Source of the DNA: a bacterium
GTDB lineage: Bacteria > Patescibacteriota > Saccharimonadia > Saccharimonadales > UBA4665
DNA: 5,418 nucleotides
Assembly (NCBI GenBank): GCA_029549845.1
Contig: JAKPIL010000074.1
Location: forward strand, 1 to 5,418
Direction of reading: 5' to 3'
Numbering within the stretch: position 1 is the first letter of the stretch; each line of letters starts with the position of its first letter. Made by a program: the position numbers and the translations under genes. This document shows, in pieces, positions 1 through 4,828 of this stretch. A model generated the notes under the pieces. It was given only the letters and a program-made list of their open reading frames with translations, had not been told where the DNA came from and did no database searches.

Positions 1-138
1 GAGCGGGGTGACTATTCACCTAGCCTCGAGCTGGCGTTTGCAATAGCGGGTGTGTTCCAGGTGCGGGTAGACGAAGTGTTTTCAGAAACAGCACTTAAAC
101 CCCTACTGGGAGAGGTTACAAACCATGAAGAAAGCTAG
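1..138 (+). CDS. HTH-type transcriptional regulator, Cro/CI (YgzD-like), C-terminal part only
   Basis: The window opens inside this gene; 45 codons remain before the TAG at 136-138. The visible start, ERGDYSPSLELAFAIAGVF, followed by VRVDEVF, matches the end of the recognition helix and the last helices of small Cro/CI DNA-binding proteins of the YgzD type (typical pattern: IE-x-G-x-Y-x-P-S-L-x-L-A-x-x-I-A followed by VDE(I/V)F). In such proteins this is most of the C-terminal half of a roughly 65-80 residue protein. A tail of about 15 residues after DEVF is not part of the core fold. The gene overlaps the following membrane-protein gene by 14 nt, so the two are probably translated together. 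The family role is sequence-specific DNA binding; the target cannot be seen. The identification is good, although the start and first helices lie outside the window. Confidence 0.82.
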   Translation, partial: ERGDYSPSLELAFAIAGVFQVRVDEVFSETALKPLLGEVTNHEES

Positions 139-625
139 TAACACTATAGAAAAGAGTGCTGTAAAAGATGATGCAACATTATCTCCGCGATTTTCGTTTT
201 CGGTGTCGAAAATATTTGTCTTACTCATTGCTGTAAGTATATATCTGGCATTTTACTTTACTGGCAGAGCACAGAACGTGACTCTAGCCGCAGACCCGCA
301 TAGATTCTTCATGCTTGAGAACTGGGGGAGGGCGATGCTTATCATTGCGGCCGTGCTAAATTCACTGCTGGTGGCTTACTATAGAGGTGCGTACTCGATT
401 TTTTGGGCCAAGGCTGTCGAGGCTAAGCTAGACGAACGTCAGCGAACAGTTCGGAACAGGGTATTTCTGAAGGCGTACAGGTGGATGATAGTTGCAGCGC
501 TTGTGGCGCTTACCTTATTGTCGAACTCAGATGATGACATAAGAACACTGACCGCGTGGTCCCTTACAATTCTGGCTGTCGGACTACCATCAATCATTGC
601 AAGTTTTCACAAAAATGCCCGGTAA
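125..625 (+). CDS. Four-helix membrane protein partnered with an HTH regulator (DUF2178-like)
   Basis: A 166-residue protein with four hydrophobic stretches at about residues 29-47, 69-86, 119-133 and 142-161, and no signal peptide cleavage motif. The loop between segments 2 and 3 is charged and holds K101-L-DERQR-107, followed by a basic stretch (TVRNR) and AYRW before segment 3. This DE-R-Q/E motif before a membrane helix is typical of small membrane proteins (DUF2178/DUF3796 style) encoded directly after YgzD-type HTH regulators. The start is ATG at 125, with GGGAGAGG at 108-115 nine bases upstream. The ATG lies inside the end of the HTH gene (14-nt overlap), which implies translational coupling. 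The biochemical function is unknown; by analogy with such pairs it may influence the regulator's activity or respond to membrane stress, but that is inference. Base composition looks AT-richer than the his operon downstream. Confidence 0.75.
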   Translation: MKKASNTIEKSAVKDDATLSPRFSFSVSKIFVLLIAVSIYLAFYFTGRAQNVTLAADPHRFFMLENWGRAMLIIAAVLNSLLVAYYRGAYSIFWAKAVEAKLDERQRTVRNRVFLKAYRWMIVAALVALTLLSNSDDDIRTLTAWSLTILAVGLPSIIASFHKNAR

Positions 626-627
626 TC

Positions 628-636
628 TGGTATAAT
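628..636 (+). promoter_or_regulatory. Extended -10 promoter of the SPFH gene
   Basis: TG at 628-629, one base, then a perfect TATAAT at 631-636 forms a full extended -10 element. The best -35 candidate is TTCACA at 606-611 (5 of 6 to consensus), with a long 19-nt spacer. The expected transcript start is near 643, giving a leader of about 17 nt with the ribosome site AAAGGAGGG (648-656) just before the ATG at 660. The element sits only 3 nt after the stop codon of the upstream gene, so the SPFH gene can be transcribed on its own. Confidence 0.7.
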
Positions 637-659
637 TCAGGCATAACAAAGGAGGGTCT

Positions 660-1565
660 ATGGCTTGGGTAATTGTAGTAGTATTTGTAATCTTGCTGCT
701 AACGGGGCTGTTTACTGTTAAGCAACAATCTATAGCCATTGTTGAACGCTTTGGGCGGTATTTAAAGGCTTCGAAAGCCGGCTTGAATTTCAAGATACCC
801 CTCATAGACCAGATAGCTGGCCGCGTAAACTTGCGCGTGCAGCAGCTCGATGTCCAGGTAGAGACCAAGACCAAAGATAACGTGTTTGTGTTCGTCATTG
901 TCAGCGTGCAGTATTTTGTACCGGCAGAGAAAGCGGTTGATGCGTTTTACAAGCTTCAAAACCCGCAAGAACAGATTACCGCATACGTGTTCGACACCGT
1001 TCGCGCTCGTGTGCCAGCCGTAAACCTCGACCAGCTGTTTGAGATGAAGGACGATATTGCAACAGCCGTGAAGGCAGAGCTCGATACCGTTATGGACGAC
1101 TTCGGCTACGCCATCGTAAAAGCACTTGTGACCGATATAAACCCAGACGAAAAGGTCAAAGTCAGCATGAACGAAATCAACGCTGCCCAGCGTCTACGTG
1201 AGGCCGCCATACAGCAAGCCGAGGCCGATAAAATTCGCGTGGTCAAGGCCGCCGAAGGTGAAGCCGAAAGCAAGGCACTACAGGGTCAGGGTATCGCAAA
1301 CCAGCGCAAAGCCATCATAGAAGGCCTGAAAGAATCGGTGGAGAACTTTAGTAGCGCTGTGAACGGCGTGAATAGCCAAGATGTTATGAACCTCGTCATG
1401 ATGACGCAGTACTTAGACACCATCAAAGAGCTCGGCATGAGCGGCAAAAACAGCACCATACTCATTCCTCACGGTCCCGGTGGCATGACCGACATGAGCG
1501 ACCAAATACGCAACGCCATGATTACGGCCGAGCAAGTGAACAAAGCTTCTACAAAATCCGCATAA
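660..1565 (+). CDS. SPFH/band 7 (stomatin/HIR-like) membrane scaffold protein
   Basis: A 301-residue protein with one N-terminal membrane anchor (residues about 2-20), then the band 7 domain: QQSIAIVERFGRY (22-34), GLNFKIPLID (41-50), RVNLRVQQLDV (55-65), TKDNVFVFVIVSVQYFV (71-87), and VRARVPAVNLDQLFE (114-128). This is followed by INPDE (160-164), MNEINAAQRLREAA (170-183) and a long charged, Ala/Glu/Lys-rich coiled coil (about 177-222, including AEGEAESK). The C-terminal part has SQDVMNLVMMTQYLDTIKELG and ILIPHGPGG, which resembles plant hypersensitive-induced-reaction (HIR) proteins more than HflK/HflC or QmcA. SPFH proteins form oligomeric membrane microdomain scaffolds; the partner here is unknown. 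No nfeD gene is adjacent, unlike many bacterial stomatin operons. The start is well supported by AAAGGAGGG at 648-656. The gene appears to be monocistronic between its own promoter and a hairpin terminator. Confidence 0.92.
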   Translation: MAWVIVVVFVILLLTGLFTVKQQSIAIVERFGRYLKASKAGLNFKIPLIDQIAGRVNLRVQQLDVQVETKTKDNVFVFVIVSVQYFVPAEKAVDAFYKLQNPQEQITAYVFDTVRARVPAVNLDQLFEMKDDIATAVKAELDTVMDDFGYAIVKALVTDINPDEKVKVSMNEINAAQRLREAAIQQAEADKIRVVKAAEGEAESKALQGQGIANQRKAIIEGLKESVENFSSAVNGVNSQDVMNLVMMTQYLDTIKELGMSGKNSTILIPHGPGGMTDMSDQIRNAMITAEQVNKASTKSA

Positions 1566-1586
1566 CAGAATTGAACTAGGTACATT

Positions 1587-1615
1587 ACAAAACCCGGGGA
1601 TACCTCGAGTTTTGT
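1587..1615 (+). terminator. Hairpin terminator after the SPFH gene
   Basis: ACAAAAC (1587-1593) pairs with GTTTTGT (1609-1615). Inside a single C/A mismatch, CGGGG (1595-1599) pairs with CCTCG (1603-1607, one G-U), leaving a 3-nt ATA loop. The T-rich strand is part of the 3' arm and continues into GTTTG. Because the A-rich arm mirrors the T-rich arm, it could work on both strands. Its end nearly touches the -35 box of the next gene. Confidence 0.7.
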
Positions 1616-1617
1616 GT

Positions 1618-1646
1618 TTGACAAGACCACTTTAGTTTGGTAAAGT
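1618..1646 (+). promoter_or_regulatory. Sigma-70 type promoter of the TrpR-like regulator gene
   Basis: A perfect TTGACA at 1618-1623, a 17-nt spacer, and TAAAGT at 1641-1646 (4 of 6), which is strengthened by TG at 1638-1639 (extended -10). The expected transcript start is about 1652-1654, on or next to the ATG at 1654. No Shine-Dalgarno sequence lies before that ATG, so a leaderless mRNA is predicted. Confidence 0.75.
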
Positions 1647-1649
1647 GGT
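1626..1649 (+). promoter_or_regulatory. Perfect 9-bp inverted repeat, likely operator of the regulator gene
   Basis: ACCACTTTA (1626-1634) is followed after 6 nt by its exact reverse complement TAAAGTGGT (1641-1649). The dyad fills the space between the -35 and the transcript start, and its right arm contains the -10. Such a placement is typical of a repressor site. Since the gene it controls encodes a DNA-binding protein, autoregulation is the simplest reading, though this is inference. Confidence 0.65.
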
Positions 1650-1653
1650 ACGT

Positions 1654-1980
1654 ATGAACACATACGATATGTCAGTTATGTCGCAGGAAATGCCGCAGCA
1701 GTTTGCCGAGGTATTGACGTCTATTACAGACAGTAATCGTATGCAGAGCTTTCTGCGCGATGTTATGACCGAGAAAGAAATCATCGAAATAAGTGCTCGT
1801 TTTGAGGCCGCCAGCATGCTTTCGGCCGGGGAGCCGTATACGCGCATCATTAGGCGTACCAAGCTCAGTAGTCGCACGGTCGCCCGCATAAGCGATTGGT
1901 TGCAGAATGGCTCAGGTGGCTACCGTGCCGTTATAGATAACGCGCATCACGCCCATATTCCGCCGGACTTGTCTAGGTAG
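1654..1980 (+). CDS. hisR: YerC/YecD-family TrpR-like regulator, candidate histidine repressor
   Basis: A 108-residue all-helical protein of the TrpR fold. After a helical start (about 13-39), residues 40-85 hold the DNA-binding part: EKEIIEISARFEAASMLSAG, then PYTRIIRRTKLSSRTVARISDWL, where 'Y-x-x-I-x-x-x-T-x-L-S-x-x-T-V-A-R-I' is the helix-turn-helix. It ends in NGSGGYRAVID (85-95), a hallmark of the YerC/YecD family. Relatives in Firmicutes have been proposed by comparative genomics as HisR, a repressor of histidine genes (from memory; effector presumably histidine). Here the gene lies 118 nt upstream of a his operon, which fits well. ATG 1654 is chosen because the predicted transcript starts there; GTG at 1645 lies within the -10 region and would be untranscribed. 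Family assignment is strong; the name HisR is inferred from context. Confidence 0.85.
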   Translation: MNTYDMSVMSQEMPQQFAEVLTSITDSNRMQSFLRDVMTEKEIIEISARFEAASMLSAGEPYTRIIRRTKLSSRTVARISDWLQNGSGGYRAVIDNAHHAHIPPDLSR

Positions 1981-1999
1981 TATTCTCATGTATGAAATG

Positions 2000-2029
2000 A
2001 ACGCCGGACAAGCTCCGGCGTTTTGTTTT
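2000..2029 (+). terminator. Rho-independent terminator after the TrpR-like gene
   Basis: A 9-bp perfect stem, AACGCCGGA (2000-2008) with TCCGGCGTT (2014-2022), a 5-nt loop (CAAGC), and a T-rich tail TTTTGTTTT partly overlapping the stem. It lies 20 nt after the regulator's stop codon and separates its transcript from the his operon. Confidence 0.93.
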
Positions 2030-2045
2030 GCTATGAAATAACTAT

Positions 2046-2079
2046 TCTAGTTCCTCGTGCTATAGCATCCAGAACTAGA
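2046..2079 (+). promoter_or_regulatory. 34-bp nested symmetric dyad upstream of hisIE, candidate his operator
   Basis: The outer arms TCTAGTTC (2046-2053) and GAACTAGA (2072-2079) are perfect reverse complements. The inner TGCTATAGCA (2058-2067) is itself a perfect 10-bp palindrome. Both share the same centre, between 2062 and 2063, with only the 4-nt linkers unmatched. The outer half-site CTAGTT/AACTAG resembles the trp operator core, but the spacing is much wider than in trp operators. The site lies between the terminator of the TrpR-like gene and hisIE, so it is a good candidate binding site for that protein. It could alternatively fold as an RNA hairpin if transcription starts upstream. 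Confidence 0.6.
2058..2066 (+). promoter_or_regulatory. Possible extended -10 of the his operon promoter
   Basis: TG at 2058-2059, one base, then TATAGC (2061-2066, 4 of 6, last base not T). At 17 nt upstream, ATAACT (2038-2043) matches the -35 consensus in only 3 of 6 positions. If used, transcription would begin near 2073 and give a leader of about 26 nt. A promoter is expected in this gap because a strong terminator precedes it, but this assignment is weak. TATTCT at 2044-2049 is an alternative -10. Confidence 0.35.
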
Positions 2080-2098
2080 CAATTTTAAGGAGAAAGAT

Positions 2099-2932
2099 AT
2101 GAATGAATTACTGAATAATGAACCGCGTGTAGAGCCTACAATGGTATTTGATGCGCAGCAGTCTGAGCAACCGGCGTGTGAGCCAGAAGGCCCGGGGCAG
2201 CCCACATTTGAGCTGCCAGTGCTTGACTGGGAAAAACAAGGTGGCATGGTGCCTGCAGTCGTGCAGGATGAAGCCGATGGCTCGGTGCTGATGGTGGGGT
2301 GGATGAACCCCGAGGCACTCGAAAAAACACTTAAAACCGGCAACGTGACATTTTGGAGCCGGACGCGCGACGAGCTTTGGACCAAGGGCGAAACGTCTGG
2401 AAACTTTTTGCGCCTCCAGGCCATGGCCAAGGACTGCGAAGGCGGCGACACGCTTGTGGTGTTGGCAAGGCCCGTTGGTCCAACGTGCAGCGAAGGAAAC
2501 CGGACGTGCTTTGACGGTGATGAAAAGAAGATACTTGGTGACATAGGGCCGTACCAACGGCGGTGGGCCATGGGCGCATGGATTGCGGAAATTGACGCAA
2601 CGTTTGACGACCGGATGGCAGAGCTGGATGACCCGTCAAAAGAAAGCTATTCTCTTGGTCTGCTGCGCAACCCAAACAAGGCAGTAAAGAAGCTCGGCGA
2701 AGAAGTCATGGAGTTTGTGCAAGCCGCTATAGAACAGGATGTGCCAACCACGGAAGAGGAACTCGCTGATGTTGTGTTTGCGGGCATAGCCATGGCACGC
2801 AGTCGCGGTAAACAGATTTCTTATGAGCGAGTTACGAGGATCCTCGTTGCTCGCAACCAAGCTAAACGGGCTGGAAGTGATGAGCGCTTTAACCTGCCAG
2901 GGAAAGGAGCTACCAATGGAAACGCTGCGTGA
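2099..2932 (+). CDS. hisIE: Bifunctional phosphoribosyl-AMP cyclohydrolase / phosphoribosyl-ATP pyrophosphohydrolase (HisIE)
   Basis: A 277-residue fusion for steps 2 and 3 of histidine biosynthesis (PR-ATP to PR-AMP, then ring opening to ProFAR). The HisI domain spans about 43-140: GGMVPAVVQD (48-57), LMVGWMNPEAL (64-74), FWSRTRDELWTKGETSGN (85-102), then zinc cysteines C113, C130 and C137. The HisE domain spans about 161-252, with KKLGEEVMEFV (197-207) and EELADVV (220-226) giving the metal-binding Glu/Asp set. Oddities: the usual D-C-D-G-D metal motif reads D112-C-E-G-G-D117, and the usual CH after GPA is C130-S. Residues 1-42 are an acidic, Pro/Gln-rich extension without homology to HisI. 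The start at 2099 is supported by AAGGAGA (2087-2093); 17 nt of the 3' end overlap hisG. It is the first gene of the operon. Confidence 0.95.
   Translation: MNELLNNEPRVEPTMVFDAQQSEQPACEPEGPGQPTFELPVLDWEKQGGMVPAVVQDEADGSVLMVGWMNPEALEKTLKTGNVTFWSRTRDELWTKGETSGNFLRLQAMAKDCEGGDTLVVLARPVGPTCSEGNRTCFDGDEKKILGDIGPYQRRWAMGAWIAEIDATFDDRMAELDDPSKESYSLGLLRNPNKAVKKLGEEVMEFVQAAIEQDVPTTEEELADVVFAGIAMARSRGKQISYERVTRILVARNQAKRAGSDERFNLPGKGATNGNAA
2903..2909 (+). promoter_or_regulatory. Ribosome binding site fixing the hisG start
   Basis: AAAGGAG lies within the last codons of hisIE, 6 nt before ATG 2916. It decides for this start over the in-frame ATG at 2823, which has no ribosome site and would add 31 residues lacking HisG homology. 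Confidence 0.8.
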
Positions 2933-3563
2933 CATAGCCCAGTCGGCCAAGAGGATTCTTGTGCCTAAGAGTCGTGATGCGCTTGGCGGTGTCCTGGCTT
3001 TCACGGCTATTACAGGGATTGAGATACCAGAAACCGTGTGGGACAAAGAGTATGTCGTAGCTGGCGGGCGGAGCTTTCGGCTTGTGCCGGGCGCAGATAT
3101 GCCTAGTCAGGTAGGGGCTGGGTGGGGCGACGTAGGCATTTGTTCGACCGAGCTCGTCGCAGAGGCTGGTATTTCGGCTGTCCGATCTCTGCGCTTTGGT
3201 GAGAGCGTTTGTCGATACAGCGTTCTCGTGCTAGAAGAGAGGGCTGAAGACTGGCGGGCATTTCTAACCCAGACATCACGCTACGTGAGGCAACCGCGGT
3301 ACCTTCCTGGTTCATTCCCGAACTTATTGGGGATGATTGCGGCAGGACGGGATTTGCCTTTGCTGCCAGTGAGAGGGATTTCCGTAAGTGGCAAGGGCGA
3401 AGCGACCATGCGTGCAAGTGGGATCGGTGCGGTAGCAGATAGAGTGGTGAGCGGTGAAACGGCGAGAAAGCTTGGCGGGTGCGAAGTGTTTGAGCTCGCC
3501 AAGATATACCCCGAGCTGGTGGTTAGGAGGCGAGATGCAGACGCGTATCAACCCGCCGCGTAA
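2916..3563 (+). CDS. hisG: ATP phosphoribosyltransferase catalytic subunit, short form (HisG)
   Basis: A 215-residue protein of short-form HisG size, catalysing the first committed step (ATP + PRPP to PR-ATP). It is recognisable by RILVPKSRD (13-21, in place of A-L-P-K-G-R), RLVPGADMPSQVGAGWGDVGICSTEL (55-80, equivalent to RPSDVPTYVE-G-ADLGIVGKD), FGESVCRYSVLV (94-105), and PNLLGMIAAGRDL (135-147). The region 156-184 (SVSGKGEAT...ADRVVSGETAR) corresponds to LSGSVE...DAIVDIVETGRTL. The family is clear but diverged: in the PRPP loop the first acidic residue of the 'ADAIVD' segment is G171 and the hydrophobic positions differ. Short HisG normally needs the HisRS-like regulatory subunit HisZ; none is seen here. 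The tail (about 205-215) is encoded in the 29-nt overlap with hisD. Active-site integrity is less certain than the family. Confidence 0.85.
   Translation: METLRDIAQSAKRILVPKSRDALGGVLAFTAITGIEIPETVWDKEYVVAGGRSFRLVPGADMPSQVGAGWGDVGICSTELVAEAGISAVRSLRFGESVCRYSVLVLEERAEDWRAFLTQTSRYVRQPRYLPGSFPNLLGMIAAGRDLPLLPVRGISVSGKGEATMRASGIGAVADRVVSGETARKLGGCEVFELAKIYPELVVRRRDADAYQPAA
3525..3530 (+). promoter_or_regulatory. Ribosome binding site fixing the hisD start
   Basis: A perfect AGGAGG inside hisG codons, 4 nt before ATG 3535. It favours this start over the longer in-frame ATG at 3454, and indicates that hisD is translated by ribosomes reloading within the end of hisG. Confidence 0.85.
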
Positions 3564-4818
3564 AGCGTGGGACAGGCTCTGCCAACGCCCTGCTTTGACG
3601 CAAGGCGTGTTAGACGAGACAGTCAGTAAAGTGTTTGAGCAGGTGAAACAGGGCGGTGACAGCGCCCTGCTTGCGCTCACCGAAAAGTACGACGGCGTAA
3701 AGCTCACCTCTGTAAAAATACCCATCCGAAGTGAAACTGCGGAATCAGTCGGTTTGAGTAGCGCGCTGAAGGGCGCGGTAGATACGGCGTATCAAAACAT
3801 ATGGAAGTTTCACTGTGGGCAAGCCGAACGCGAGGTGCAAAGGATGGAAACGCAGCCCGGCGTAGAGTGCTGGCAGGAGCCCCGCGCTATTGAACGGGTG
3901 GGGCTGTATGTGCCGGGCGGGACGGCGCCACTCATATCGACCATGCTTATGCTGGGCGTGCCGGCTCGTATAGCTGGCTGCCGGGAGGTTGTAGTCTGTA
4001 CACCGCCTGATACTACCGGCGCTGGCAACGGGGCTATACGGTATGCGGCCGCCCTGTGCGGCGTGAAGCAACTTTACATGGTTGGAGGCGCGCAAGCGGT
4101 GGCGGCGATGACGTTCGGAACCGAATCGGTGCCGCGGGTCGATAAGCTGTTTGGCCCAGGAAACCAGTACGTGACGGCGGCCAAAACCTATGCGCAGCGC
4201 TTTGGGCTAGCTATCGACATGCCTGCCGGCCCCTCAGAAGTGCTGGTGCTGGCAGACGACCTGGCTCGGCCGGACTTTGTGGCTGCCGACCTACTGAGCC
4301 AGGCCGAACACGGCCCAGACAGTCAAGTGGTGCTGGTAACTACCTCGCGCACTTTGCAAAATGAAGTTAAAAACGAGCTGAATCGACAGATACGGCTTCT
4401 AAAACGAAGTGAAATTGCCGCTGAGGCCCTCAAGAAATCTATGAGTCTATGGTTCCCGACTATGGACACGGCTCTGTCGTTTGCGAACGCATATGCACCC
4501 GAGCACTTGATTATGCAGGTCGACGAGGCTGAGGTGTGGGCGAGCTGCGTCCAAAATGCTGGTTCGGTGTTCATTGGCCCATATACGCCGGAAAGCGCTG
4601 GTGATTATGCGAGCGGTACGAACCACACATTGCCAACTGCAGGCTGGGCAAAGACCTATAGCGGGGTATCGGTAGCATCATTCCAGAAAACAGTGACTTT
4701 TCAAAGTATTACACCGGTTGGTTTGCGTGGGCTTGCACCGGCGATTTTGTCGCTTGCGAACGCCGAAGGCTTGACCGCTCACGCTCGGGCTGTATCAATT
4801 CGGGTAGATAACCTATAA
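3535..4818 (+). CDS. hisD: Histidinol dehydrogenase (HisD)
   Basis: A 427-residue NAD-dependent, zinc-dependent enzyme for the last two steps (histidinol to histidinal to histidine). All catalytic residues known from E. coli HisD are visible at a constant offset of three: Q256 and H259 in LLSQAEHG, E323 and H324 in APEHL, D357 and H364 in GDYASGTNHTLPT, and H416 in EGLTAHARAV. Other family landmarks are VGLYVPGGTAPL (122-133), KLFGPGNQYV (204-213) and IDMPAGPSEVLVLADD (227-242). The length is close to the usual 430 or so. The first 29 nt overlap the end of hisG. The gene ends 10 nt before the hisS start. Nothing suggests inactivation. Confidence 0.97.
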   Translation: MQTRINPPRKAWDRLCQRPALTQGVLDETVSKVFEQVKQGGDSALLALTEKYDGVKLTSVKIPIRSETAESVGLSSALKGAVDTAYQNIWKFHCGQAEREVQRMETQPGVECWQEPRAIERVGLYVPGGTAPLISTMLMLGVPARIAGCREVVVCTPPDTTGAGNGAIRYAAALCGVKQLYMVGGAQAVAAMTFGTESVPRVDKLFGPGNQYVTAAKTYAQRFGLAIDMPAGPSEVLVLADDLARPDFVAADLLSQAEHGPDSQVVLVTTSRTLQNEVKNELNRQIRLLKRSEIAAEALKKSMSLWFPTMDTALSFANAYAPEHLIMQVDEAEVWASCVQNAGSVFIGPYTPESAGDYASGTNHTLPTAGWAKTYSGVSVASFQKTVTFQSITPVGLRGLAPAILSLANAEGLTAHARAVSIRVDNL

Positions 4819-4819
4819 T
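4814..4819 (+). promoter_or_regulatory. Possible internal -10 (TATAAT) before hisS
   Basis: A perfect TATAAT spans the hisD stop codon. The -35 region is poor (TGTATC at 4791-4796 with 17-nt spacing, 2 of 6) and there is no extended TG. If used, transcription would begin near 4826-4828, giving a leaderless or nearly leaderless hisS message. Chance occurrence is possible. Confidence 0.3.
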
Positions 4820-4828
4820 GGAGCAAAT

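Noticed and set aside
1576..1607. Alternative hairpin CTAGGTA (1576-1582) with TACCTCG (1601-1607), a possible attenuator fold
   Set aside because: It has one mismatch and only 7 bp, is much weaker than the 1587-1615 hairpin, and no leader peptide is visible.
1645..1653. GTG start of the TrpR-like gene
   Set aside because: The codon lies within the -10 box and operator, upstream of the predicted transcript start.
2047..2571. Antisense open frame of 174 codons opposite hisIE, and another at 2108-2557
   Set aside because: Both are mirrors of the clear HisIE coding frame, with no ribosome site, no recognisable domain and low-complexity Ser/Pro-rich translation.
2823..2915. Longer hisG start at ATG 2823
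   Set aside because: The added residues lie in the overlapping hisIE frame, lack HisG homology and have no ribosome site; AAAGGAG before 2916 decides the start.
3454..3534. Longer hisD start at ATG 3454
   Set aside because: It would overlap hisG by 110 nt; AGGAGG before 3535 and HisD family length support the shorter start.
4819..4828. T-box or other riboswitch before hisS or hisIE
   Set aside because: The hisS gap is only 10 nt, and the 118-nt hisIE gap is taken up by a terminator, the dyad and a ribosome site, with no T-box consensus.
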